NCBI GenBank assembly: GCA_014773175.1
Contig: VXCM01002533.1
Location: 1-64,000, forward strand
DNA: 64,000 bases
Direction of reading: 5' to 3'
From: Lucifuga dentata
Taxonomy: Eukaryota > Chordata > Actinopteri > Ophidiiformes > Bythitidae
Position numbers and translations under genes: made by a program
In this document: positions 32,230 to 45,384 of the stretch, piece by piece
Layout: each line of letters starts with the position of its first letter
Position numbering within the stretch: the stretch's first letter is position 1
Notes under the pieces: generated by a model
Databases searched by the model: none
What the model saw: the letters and a program-made list of their open reading frames with translations, nothing else
What the model was told of the DNA's origin: nothing

Positions 32230-32486
32230 AGTTTACGGAAGTGGGAGAGCAATTGGTTGACGGTTGCGTTTGTTTTTTTGTACAAGCTAGGCGGCAGATT
32301 TCGGACCAGGGCGGTTACGTAAAATTTCAATACGGTAGAAGAAAACACCGCCTTCTGGGCACGGAGGTTTTTAAAACAAAGACAACCTCTTTGTGACTCG
32401 CTGACCGTTAAAGGCTAAATGTTGTTACGCTTAGCATGTTTAGATAGTCAGTAATTGACTGTAATATATCGTCTGTCAATGAATCA
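32230..32486 (+). promoter_or_regulatory. sdccag8: sdccag8 promoter / 5' UTR region
   Basis: A CpG-containing stretch just before the start codon with an inverted CCAAT box (attgg near 32252) and a TTACGTAA-like site near 32314. No clear TATA box. Three short upstream reading frames precede the main ATG (32419-32454, 32436-32447, 32479-32490). The transcription start is not visible. Confidence 0.45.
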
Positions 32487-32553
32487 ATGAAACCATTTGA
32501 CTCAGATGACGAGGAGGCGGAGCAGCTACGCGTTTATCAGAAAAAATTAAGAC
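32487..32553 (+). CDS. sdccag8: sdccag8 exon 1
   Basis: 67 nt: MKPFDSDDEEAEQLRVYQKK and LR, then one base. The donor gtaagt at 32554 is a full consensus. The start context is weak (T at -3, A at +4), and a three-codon upstream ORF ends on it with an ATGA overlap. Confidence 0.88.
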
Positions 32554-35500
32554 GTAAGTTTGCTTTGTCGTATTCACTAAATTGTGATGTGAGCAGGTAA
32601 AGAAGTTGCGTCTGTCATAACTAGTTGTCTCTAAATGAAACCTTGTTTTTATTCAAATGTATTTGAGTACGTGGTCAATTTGAGTCACTTTAAGGTTTGT
32701 GACTGACACGCTAACATGATAGCATGGTCACTGCCACCTGTTGCTCTTTTCAAGCAAACCTCCAGGCTATAAACAAACAGGCACCAAAGTTAAAATGATT
32801 TATATCCACAAAGTGAGTGAGTGTGTCCTTGTGTTGCACCCAAATGAACTTTGATTTTGGTTCACTTGTAACAGTTCGCTATGCCAGAATGTACTGCAAG
32901 GTTGCTCAAACTAGCACCTACAGTTTCACCAGATACTTCACAAACTATTCTGTCTCTAAACCAGAAAGACCCAGAAATATCAATTGTGAATCTTTGCTTT
33001 GCAGTGGGTGTCATTTTAATTGGGTTTAGCTTCCCAAATTATTCCCAAATACTGTAATTGTTGTCCGTGTATACCTGTTGCAGAGAGGGCCAACCAGAGT
33101 ATCCAGCAGCTGAGCAGTGCTCTGGAGCAGAGGAGCCCTGATGGAGAGGAGGAGGAAGGGTGTAGTAGAGGTGGAGATGGTGGCCTCTTCACCTCTGCAA
33201 CTGAAGAGGACAGAGCTATGTGGATGCAAAAGACAGAGAGCAAAGCAGGTGAACATGGCCTTTTTCTAAGTAATGGACCATAAGGTGGGTATTATTACTA
33301 GTGTGGTCTGATTTTCAAGCTGATACAGGCATTAATTATTAGTATTTGATTACTGTCTGACACAGATTTAATGATTTTATATATATACTGAGTTTTCTGT
33401 ACAGTTTTGCTGAGAAAAGCATAAAACAGGTCTTTCTACGTTAATCAATCAATGTTCCAGACTTGAGGAAATGCCCTAGGTTTTAGTTAAGTTACCCACA
33501 TAACTTCTTAAAGTAATGTTTAACAGGCCCCTGGGCATAATTCTGCTGACACATAATATGTAAAGTTATAATGACCTTATTGTGGTTGTGTGTGCTTTCC
33601 TGTTTTGTTCTAGTCAATCAATTAAAGAGCCTTCTACTAAAGCAGTGCAGAGAAATACCCGCTTCTCTCTCTCCATCAAAGAAACACTCCCCACCTAAGG
33701 TACAGTGTGCTTGTGACTTCATGTTTTAGTGTGTTAGATAAAGAGGAGGCCTAGTAACAAAAACAATTGTCAGGCTGAATTAATTACTTCATTGTTTAAT
33801 TAGGTTAATAATTTAAGCTTTTTCATATTATCAGTCTGTTGCTTTCCAATTTGAGGTATGTTGTCTAAGCTTAAAATTTCACACTTCATCCCTGTTTTAG
33901 AGAACACAGGAGGAGCCAGAATCCAATTTGCCCACATTTCAGGATTTGGTCCCAATGATTTACAATCAGTCAGAATATATCCAACACCTGGAAGCTGAGG
34001 TCAAATTCTGCAAGGTTTGTGCTTTAATGTGTATGTTTATTTTTGTTCTACTGTTGTGTTAATATGTGCCTCATTTGCAGTTCATTTCTGCTGTTTGTGT
34101 GTGAGTTTAGGAAGAGCTGCAGGGGATGAAACGGCGCATTGGGGTAGTGGTGGTGGAGAATGAGAAGTTGCAGGCAGAACTCAAATCCAAAACAGCGGAG
34201 GAAACTCTGAAAGATTACACTATCCTAAACTCCACGGTACTGTGTGTTTTTTAATCCAGGACAGCACTTACAAGCAGCATTTCACAGACTCTATTTGATT
34301 CTAATTCTAAAAGATATCAGCATTACTGTGTAAAATGTTCACCTCAGGATAATAGGCTCATCATGCATTCCTCAGGTGAATGAGAGCACAGCTGCCAACA
34401 GTCAACCACCCTTAAACACAACCTATGGCATCCTACGGAGGACAGAAAACCCCACATGGAAAAATGAACTGGTATGGATGATGGCTCTGTTCTCTCCTGT
34501 GTTGTAGCTCTATTCTGTCCTCTTCTCCATCTCAATCACACAGGGTTTATTCCAGACAGAAATTTTTGGGAAACTTTGGAATTCTCTGAAATCTGAAAAT
34601 ATCCCCTAAAGAAATTCATTCATTCGTTATTTACCCATTTGGAACTTTTGTGAGCTGAACAACAACATTATCAAAGAGGACTTATTTGTAATGATAAATC
34701 CTATGGGAAATTATATTAAAAAAAACACCTCTCCTTACCCAAAAGTAGTCAATTCCATCCACAGATTTGACAGTATTGTTTTTTTGTTGGTTCATGGTTT
34801 GCTTTGAAATTGTGTGTGTATGTTTGTGTTCACTAGGAGCAGCTGAAGTTGATCTACCAGGCTCAGACTGAAAGCTTGGAAGCTCAGGTCATCTCCCTCA
34901 GGTCAGTTCACTGCACTAACAGAAATATATTCTCCATCTCCTTTTTTTTGCCCCGCTTATCTTTCATCACTTGCTCCTGCATCGTCTCTTGCTTCCTGTC
35001 TTGAGGAAGGAGCTTTCCATCAGTCAGAAAGAGTGCGAGGAGGTGAATGTTCGTCTGAGGCACAAGGAGAAGCAGGCTGCAGAGGCCCTGAGGGCTGATG
35101 GAGTCCCCCGTGTTGCAGGATTGTGTCTGAAATGTGCACAGCATGAAGCGGTCTTGGCTGGAACTCACACAAATGTGCACGTCCAGGCTATCGACAGGCT
35201 CACCAAGTCAGTGAAACACACACACACACACACACACACACACGNGGGGGGGGGGTCTACTGGAGGATAAATATTTTTATTATCTGTGATGAGTAAAAAG
35301 TGTTTAGTTAATGTTGTAGCCATAGAAGTGTATCACATACGTCATTGCGTCAGGTCTCTTATGCTGTATTTGGTGTCATTGTAGTAAAAGAAATAATAGC
35401 ATCTTGTGAGAAGTAAGTGAAGTTGCATTTTTGCAATTCAAGAGGATTGTCAAATAAGAATGTTCACTTTGGAGAGATCATATCTAGATCATATTTTTAA

Positions 35501-38500
35501 TTATATAATATTGATATTAATTATATTATTATTATTATATTAATTATATAAATATTGATTGCCTCTCTGTGCTCTAGAGAACGTGACGAGTTGCTGGTGG
35601 CTTTGCGTGCAGTGCGGGGCAGCCAGCAGGAGGCGCAGCAGAGGGAGTNGACGAGTTGCTGGTGGCTTTGCGTGCAGTGCGGGGCAGCCAGCAGGAGGCG
35701 CAGCAGAGGGAGTGGTCAGCCTGTCTCCAGGTCAAACAGGCTGTGGAGATGGCAGAAGAAGCAAACCTACACAAAGCGAAGGTCAGACATGCAAATACAC
35801 ATACACACATTACTTGCCTACCAGCCTCTCTTAAAGGACCATACCATCCATTTTGCATGTTTGAGCCTAATATATTCAATTTTCATACACATAACGTTAC
35901 TGAATCATTTCCCAAAGCATACTACTGGAATGGTGAATTAAAACACTTTTTTCCTACCTTCCAGACCGACTGCCATTGCTTTCAGTTCATTTTGGTACAT
36001 TATTAAACTCAATTTGTTGATACTTGAAATGTTCTTGGCATAGGTAATCCATTAGCGCAAACAACACGTGTGTGTTGAGGTTTTTTTTTAAGTTATGTAA
36101 TTTTAGCATTTAAGCGCAATAAAAAGCTCAGAGTGAATGTATGTCTCCACCAGGGAATATAGTCCCAAAAGATGACCTACGTTTATCGAAAAATTTAAAC
36201 AACCATGACTTCATCAGGCTGCTTAACTATTAACAGGCGAAACATCGATTTTTAAGGTGGGTATATCACTTGAACATTTGATTTTGAAAGATTAAGAGAT
36301 TTTGCAAAATATCAGGAAAGCTGAATTTGGTTTTATCCTTTGGGAAATGATTGTTCAGTAACGTAATATGTATGAAAATTTAATATATTAGGCTCAAACA
36401 TGCTAAATGTCTGGTATGGTCCTTTAATATTGTTTCTTTTTTTCTTTCATAATGCTGAATCAAGCTTAAGTTATTTAGGCCGATTAATTTTTGATTTCAC
36501 TGAATATACAGTGGATTCAACTAAAAGATCAGCAACATAAAATGTCTGTTTTGACAATCAGTAACTGTCTTGCTTGTTTTTCTTATGCATGCAGGTAGAG
36601 GTGCAGTGTGAGCATCTGTCCAGGGAGCTGGCTCGTCAAAGGGAACAGTTACAACAAGAAGCACAGGTCCTGCAGCAGAGACTGGCTGAGGCCAGAGACG
36701 AGGCCCGCGGCGAGGCCCGCAAACACAAAGAGGAGCTGGCACATACAGTAAAGACACTATTGAATTTGTATGTGTGTTGTGTGTGTGAGACAGAGAGAAC
36801 TTATGATTGTTTTTCTAGTACTCAGTTTTGTTTTTAGTGTCATGCCTAAAGTTGCTGTGAAAAACTTCATAAACTACAGATATTTCCTAACAGTAATTAG
36901 AGTAACTACTTCAATCATTTGGCTTAAGTGTGAAACTTAATTGTTACTCTTTGTTATACAGAGTACAAATAAAGGATTTATTGAACATTTGTTCTGTGTC
37001 TCCCACTTGATTTTGTGGGGTATGTATAAAGCTCTTTTTTTTTGGCCAAGTCTTAAAGGTGCAGAACGGCTTAAATATTTTTATTTGTCTGGACATTTTC
37101 CTTGTACTGTATGAACGTAAGTAACTGTGTTTGTGTTGTGTGTGTGTTTGTCAGGTGTCCAGCCTTTCCCAGCGTGTAGCTGAATTGGAGGGTCAGTTAG
37201 AAAGAGCCAGCAGAGAGAAGAGCTCATTGACAAATCATCTGGATGATACTCTCCGCAAACTTACCAATCAGGAACAAGACAGTGCCAAGGTACACTGCAT
37301 ATTTGCCTATGTGTGGACATGCATGCATACATAAGTATAACTGAGCTGTGTACTGATGAAAACCTGGTGTCGACTCACATCGTCATTTACATTTTAGCTT
37401 CTCAACATGATTTAGAACATCTGGTGCTGTTGCTGTAGCTTTGGGTGCATTGAAAGATGAAAATGCCCCTTTGCTTGGTCAGTACTTTAAAAATATAGCT
37501 CTATCTGTAATGGAACAGAGATGAACTCCTGCTACTTTTTAAGGCTGTGCCATGTACTTGTAATGATTTAGTACGTCCACTGGGTGGCAGCAAAGGTTTA
37601 TCTTTTTTTAAAGGTGTATTGGTTTGGGAGAAACACATTCAGTGTTAGTGCATAAATTAAAAAATTAAGGTTTAACTGAAGATGCTTAAGGCATCTTTTT
37701 AGCATTAATGTAATTTAAAGTTACTGGTATATATACACACTAATGAATACTAAAAAAAAATCCAACAAAAAAAAAGATAAAAGAGAGGTTTCTCTTAAAG
37801 TGAAGAATTCTAGGATAGGCTCCAGCTCCCCCATAAACCTGCATAGGATAAATGCATATGGAAACCCCTCATTTTACATCAGCAGCATCAGTGGGATTTG
37901 TTACAATCTTTGTCTTAATCTGGCAACAACATATCTAAGTCATATATTGAAATAAGTAATCATAACATATTTTTAATAACATAATATATTCACAGTTGTA
38001 GCCTGGAGAAAAGACATTTGTTGGATGTAAAGGTCTGAGGGTTAAGTTGAGGGAGCACTGCAAATAAAGGTAGGGTAAGAGGATAAAAAGAATACAAAAA
38101 CACAGCAAATGAAGTGTTATCAAACAGGAGACAATAATTATTAATCTAAATGAACTGTTTTTAATTTGTCATCTCTAGGTGTGTGTTGATCTGCGCTATC
38201 AGGTCAGCCAGGCCCAGCTGAAGAGAGAGGAGGCAGAGAGAGAACTCAGAGAGCTCGGCGCCAAGACCACCAGACAGATGGAAAAAGCTGCACAGGTCTG
38301 TTATTGAGTCATTAGTAGGTCAGTCAGTGTTCAGTTAGATCATTTAGACAGCAGTCAAAAAAGTGGAAAATGAATGCAAAATTCTATTCAAGAAGATGTT
38401 GGAATATTGATGCATAACAAGTTACATTGAAAGGACCATACTGGTGATTTTGCATGTTTCAGCCCATTAAATACTACTCGCATACACATTGTTACTGCCA

Positions 38501-41500
38501 GCCATTTTCCACAACATAAAAAACCTTATTTTAGTTTTTTGTGTTATTTTGCCAAATCCTCTAATCTTTCAAAATCAAGTGATCAGGTGATACATCCACC
38601 CACCTTAAAATTCAGTGTTTCGCCTGCTAACTACGCAGGATAGTAGAAGGCACGATTGTTTTAATTTCTCGGTAAAAGAAGATCTCTCCTGGGACTATAT
38701 TCCCTGGCAGAGACATACATTTTCTTCCCTGTAGTTCTGTGTTAGATCAGTTAAATTGAGTTCCTTCAACAAAAAAATTTAGTAGACGTGGTGCTCGCTG
38801 TGATGAATTACCCATCTCAAGCACATTTCAGAATCTATACAAGTTGATTTTAATAGCGTACTGGAACAAAATGAAACCAGTGGCTGTTGGGAAGGTAGGA
38901 ACAATAATTCTAATATTTAACGCTCCAGTAGTATGTTTTGTAAAATGGTTGGTACAAATGTAACATCTATGTAGGTGCTATATATTGATCTTAAACATTC
39001 AAAATCACTGGTATGCTCCTTTAAGCATATTTTTATGTCAACCTTATTATAAAATGCAGAACTGGAACCTTATTTTTCTGAACAGAAATAACAGATAAAT
39101 TTGCTGGAACACAGCTGCAGTATTCATAATCATAATAAAATTCCTCTGATATTTGAAAATACCATATTTATTAGAGCATTTCATTGTTTTGAACCTTTCT
39201 TAAATGGACTTTGGATGATTAAAATTAAATCATGTTCTTGCCCTTCTCAATTTAACAAAGGCTGGATCCATCCCTGTTGATTTTAATGTTTTGTTTGTCC
39301 GAGGGCATAAGGTGGGTTGTTTTTAAAGATTGCCTCACCTCTCCTTCCATCTCTGTGGGACAGGAAGTGGAGAGACTGAACTCAGAGCTGGTTGGCTGTC
39401 GGCAGCATCTGGAGGCGGTCCAAAAGGACGGAAGCCAATGGCAGGCCAAAGCCCTGAGCCTANGTCGGCAGCATCTGGAGGCGGTCCAAAAGGACGGAAG
39501 CCAATGGCAGGCCAAAGCCCTGAGCCTAGCAGAACAGCTGGCAAATGCCCAGCGCCAACTGCACCTCACCAGGTAGTACCTAATCCTATTATACATGCCA
39601 CCACACACTCACCACACACACATGCATACACACGCACGTACACACAGCTCTCCCCTCTGCCCAGCTCCTGCCCAGCTTAGCCCCGTCCAGTCCAGTTCAG
39701 ACCAGCACACCAACTGTACCGCACCAGGTAACAGCTAATCCTATTATGCCAGCTACACACACATAAACACACATGCGCGTCACTGTGCCATGGTCCCGGT
39801 ACCAACTGGACCTCACCAGGTCACCTCTAATCCTGTTAAGCATGCCACAACATAGTGCAGCACACACACATACACATTCATACACACAAAAACACACAGC
39901 ATGCTCTGTGCCACCAGGCCAGTGCCCAACCCAGCAACAGCTTCAGCAGAGCCAAAATGGCGCCTGAGCCTTTCTTATATCCCTGGTGTGGACACACACA
40001 CACACACACACAAAAAACACACAAACAATGCGGCTGATGGTCACTGGACAGCCTGGCCTCAGAGCCACCTGCCAGTGCCCTGCACCCGCTCTCACGACAG
40101 GCACTACCGGCTCCCCTCCCTCTTGCCTGCATCTTCCATCATCTCTTTCTATCTATCCATCTATCTCTACATCTCTCCATCCTTGTTTTCCTTCTATCCT
40201 TCTATCTGTTTGTCTTCTATGCATTTTGTCCTTCTGTTCACAGCTCTCTAGCCCTGCTGCCTTCTGCCCTTCAAATAATCTCTTTTCTCTGTCCTCTTCT
40301 CGCTCCCCAAATTCTTTTTTCTATCCTTTTCATCCAACATCCCTCCTTTCTCCTTCCCTCCATTCCTCCTGTCATCCGCTGGCTGCTGTTCCCTTCCACA
40401 CCATCCATTGCGAGGGCCATGCCAGCCAATGCCAGCCGCCCTGGGCACTCTCTCACCCCTGCAGCCCACAGTCGAGGTGTCTGAGATGGGCACAGATGTG
40501 GTGGTTGTGCCCTGCTGTGTTGGAGGCAGCGGGATGCAAGTTTGTGCAATGTGTGTGAATGTGCACGCGTGTCAGCATAGCACAGTGTTTGTGTGTCCAT
40601 CGCTGCTCCCGGCTCTGATCTGTGTTTAAGTGTGTTTGTCTGTCAGCTGGCCAGCGCTAACACATTGGCTGCATGGCGTACTGTCATGTATTTAGGAGAT
40701 GAAGAGGTGTGTGCGTGTGTGTGTTTTCCAACCAGCTGTGGAGAATGGCACGCATATTAATGTGACAAGATGGTGACTTTGACCTGTACTAGTGGAACTA
40801 GTGGACTAAACCATTTCACTACTGTGTGTGGGTGAAATGTGCATGAGAGAGTTTATAGTTTAATCTGTCCACAGATGCATCCGAGATGTTTGACAGCTGT
40901 TGACTTGGCTGAGCATGTAGGCATTCAGTTTCAGTTTTGTTCATTAGCAGTGAAAGCCATTTCTATGTATGTCTAATGTTCATATTCAGCATCACAAAAA
41001 CAATGGTCAAGTCAGGGGCTAGAGAGATAATTTACAGAAAATAACGTACACATCTGCAGTCAGATCACACAAAGCTACGCTACATATGAAAGGCTTGATG
41101 AAGTTACATCTTATGTATAACAGAATTGCCTATAAAGACTGTGTGTGGATAGATAGGGCAATAAGTATCCAGTATAATAAGTATAATAAATATCCAGATA
41201 CATACAAAAAGCGACAGCAGTATTCCACCTTGGCTTATTATGTTACTTTTATATTCTGTCTTTTCCTTTTCCTTCCTTTTTTTCCCCTCTGGACTTGTCA
41301 TCTTGTCATCTGCATGTTCAGGTTGTGTGGATGGAGGTAGCTCAGGATGTAATGGTTTCAAGTGAATTCTCTGGTGAAATTTGGTGAAATAAGCATTGTT
41401 AGATTTGAGTGAAAACCAAAAGTATAGTTCCAAAATACCAGCACTGAATTTGTACTCCAGGGGGGAAACCCATTGTGAGATTGAGGGTAAATCATTTCCC

Positions 41501-41675
41501 AAAGCGAATTAGTACTTTAATTTGCCAAGCTGGTGCTTTTCATTTTCTAAATATGTAACATGCGTGGTCTAGAACAGTTTCTTTTGTACAGTTTTGAACA
41601 TTTACACTTGTTTGTGAGCCAAAAAATAGGATCATCATTAAAAATGGGATGGAAGATAGCTACAGAACACAGGAT

Positions 41676-41707
<32 letters not shown>

Positions 41708-44700
41708 GAGGAATAAGAGTCAGTCATGAATTACAAAATATAAAACTTATTTGAGTGTAGATGTTTAAAATTCATACAATAAAGGAATTAACATGGACAG
41801 ATCAGGCTGTTGTAGCTCAAGTATAGCTACATTTACTAGTAGTGTGCAAAGAACAAAACACACAGATGTCACTGCCATGAAGTTAGTTGTTGTATCATTT
41901 TGTGTAGATTCATCCATTTGATACTGATTTACATACAGTAGCTCAGCTCCTCGGATTCCTGCTTTTGAAATCATGTTCATCTTATATCTTGCAGTAAACG
42001 TGATGAATGTTGAAGTTGGAGCACTGGAGCAAATGATCTAATGGGGGCACATGGAACATAATCTTCATTTGAGATATATACATATTTATAGGAGAAGATC
42101 ATTTGCAAGACAGGATAACGCCGGAAACGGCTTAGGAAGCAGGCATCAAAAACAGATTCAGTCACCCACACACATTTGGATGTCGTGTTTGCATGCGCAC
42201 ATCAACACACCTACTGACATCTGGTCACAGCACTTGTCAGTCCTCAGGCTGGCATTGAGCTTTTTAATCTTTCCCCCCTCTTTTTTTTCTTTTTCTCTCA
42301 TTTGTCATGTTCTCTGCCTCTATTTCTTTTATATCTCATGGCCTAAACAAATCTCCCCCACCTCTGTCTCTTTCTTTCTTTCCACCTGTCATCCCTCTGG
42401 GGTTAAATAAAAGTACATGTAGCTGATTCGTAGCGATGCCTCTGTCGGCCCTCTCCTGCTGCTCACTCCAGGGCCACGCGTGAGGTTTTGCTTCTGTAGT
42501 GGGCTCGTTCCGATAAGTGTGTGTGAGAGCGTGTGATTCAGAGTGGCGAGGCTGGAAGGCATTTGTATGATCAGCCTTCGAAAGCAGCTCTTTGATTCTC
42601 TCTCTGCCACTTGCTCGCTCTCCTCTTTCATTCTCTCCTCTTCTTGCGGACCAAATGATCACATCTTTCCTTCAAACAGGGGACATGAGGCACAGACAGC
42701 TTCTGTTTGATTTCTGATAGCCCCACCTCCCTTTCTGATGAACACATACAGTACATAAACACACACACACAGGCATATTCGTTTATACAAGTGCTTGCTT
42801 GCATATACTGTATGCACACAGAAACTCACATCAGTCATATAACCACATGCACAGACTCAACTCATTCACACACACATTCAGACACACAGATGCATGCAAG
42901 CGTCCGGGGGTCCCATGGCGGCTGGTACGCTGCGCTGTGCTCCAGGATTGGATCATCAGCCAGCTGTGAGTTGGACAGCCTAGGATCTGTCCTAATCCTC
43001 GCCACTCTGTTCACATCTCCTCCCACACATACACACACATTCCATCCCAGCCCCAACCCAGCAGAGGGCTTTACTAAGTTTGTTTTGTTTGTTTGTTTGC
43101 TCCGGTCTTTCTTCCCTTTCTGTCTTTATTTTCTTGTTTCCGCCCTTCCTTCCTTCTCCCTCTATTGTGATCACAGATCCCAAAGGCCAGAGAGAGAAAA
43201 CTGCCCAGCATAACTTTGCTTTCACTACATGCCAGATAGGCGTGGATGGAAAGGCACGCGTGTGTCCGTGTGTTTGTTTTCGTATGTTAGTGTATCAGTG
43301 TTTAGTTGAGACCTGTACACCTGCTTTGTGTTTTGGACATGCAGAATGACTGCAAGGCACCAGCTCTTCCACAGTTTTGTTATCCCCATGAAATCAAACA
43401 TCCATGTTCATAAGGATCTTTATATATAGTTTTAGATTGACTTGGAGCTGAAAGTGTTTGTTATAAAGAGAGATTTTGGGCCCACTTAAAGGACCATAGT
43501 GGCCGTCTTGCATGTTTGAGCCTAATATATTAAAAAAAAAAAAAGTTTCCAAAAGGATAAAACCGTATTTTAGCTTTCCTGATATTTTGCAAAATCTCTT
43601 AATCTTTCAAAATCAAATATTCAAGCGATACACCCACCTTAAATATCAATGTTTCTCCTGCTAATAGTTACGCAGTTTAAATTTTTCGATAAATGCAGGT
43701 CTTCTTTTGGGACTGTATTCCCTGTTGGAGACATAGATTCACTCTGAGCTTTTTATTGTGCTTAAATGTTAAAATTACGCAACTTCAAAAAAACCCCCAA
43801 AAAAACCCTGAATACATGAGTTGTTCACGATGATGGATTACCTATCCCAAGAATGTTTAAGTATCAACAAGTTGATTTTAATAGCTAACCCGAATGAATT
43901 GAAATCAATGGCAGTCTGGAAGGTAGGAAAAACATTTTAAATTCACTGTTCCAGTAGTATGCTTTGGGAAATGATTGTCAGTAATGTTAGGTGTATGAAA
44001 ATTGAATATATTACACTCAAGCATGCAAAATGGCCGGTATGGTCCTTTAAAAGATATCACTTCAGGCCCCACCGCACCGATATTATTTGATGGGTCATGG
44101 CCCTTGCCAGTTATGAGGGAGCTTAGAACTGTCTTAACCTCCTTGCCTCATTGAATATTCCAGCGTAGCTGTAAAACACTTTTTGTCTGGTTATGAGAGA
44201 AGAGACAACACTGCTTTAAAATGACAGTGGAGGAACCAGACAAGCAGTCAAGCAGGTGGACAGGTGCTCAAACAGACAGTTCCTCTGTTTAAGGCCACAT
44301 TCTCCTTTCTTTGTCCCTGAAGTCGAAAGACGGATGCTGAGACTAAGATGCGGAAAAACAGCTAGTTAGACAAAGCTCCAGGCCAACTGCTGCGACTGTT
44401 ATACACAAAGTTCCCTAAACTCTATTAAACATGTCACGCTGCTGCTCTCTCTGTACCTCTACTTCATTCTCTCATTTTTTTCTTCCCTCAGTTGTAGATC
44501 GTGATAGCAGGGTCTGGAAAGGCGGTGAACAAAACTGTGTGTGTGTGTCTGTGTGCTAGGGCGGAGAAGTGTAAATGAGGAAGGTGAGGCAGCAGATGCT
44601 GCGTCCCGCCAGAGGCTCACTTTGAGCAGCGAGTGAAATCTGGGCGCAACAAAACTGCTGCAAACCAACTCGGCGGGTGGCCCTTGTCCAATCACGGCCC

Positions 44701-45334
44701 GGAATAAAAGGGCCGGGCGCCATGCGGGCCGCAGTAGCTCAGGAGAGGTGNGTCCAATCACGGCCCGGAATAAAAGGGCCGGGCGCCATGCGGGCCGCAG
44801 TAGCTCAGGAGAGGTGGGGGCTATAATGAACTTTTGAGCGCTGCCAGTGAGCGCACACACACACATTTGAGCACAGCATCCCTCTTTTTACCTGGTATTA
44901 GTGGTGCTTAAGCACCACACATGCACACAACCTCACACTAACTGTGTAGGACTTTTTGTGTGTGTGCAGACACATGCATGAAGAATCAGTGTTTCTTGAT
45001 GTGCGCACATACAGTTGCATTGTTCAAGAGCGTGCAATTAGAAGAGGCTGTGTACACACGCTGTTGTGCAGATGTCAAGTATAGATATCTTTGGGCTATA
45101 TGTATGTCTACAAAGTTTGATGTGTGTGTCTCTGTATGACAGCAGTGGGGCAGAGGCAGGTATGAGGTTTGTTGTGTGTGCTTGTGTATGTGTGTGCGTG
45201 CGCGCGTGCTTGTCTGGTCGGCAGCCATGTTGTTGGGTAGCAGATGGCACCATGGTTGGCAGGGGAGGGGCTGCTTAGCACAACTAATCAGACAGTTACG
45301 GATAGGGCAGCTGGGAGGGCCGTCGGCCAGCCAC

Positions 45335-45384
<50 letters not shown>

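Noticed and set aside
39986..40558. 190-residue + strand ORF in sdccag8 intron 13
   Set aside because: It starts in a CA repeat (poly-His/Thr) and continues through pyrimidine-rich sequence (Ser/Pro/Leu); no domain or exon structure.
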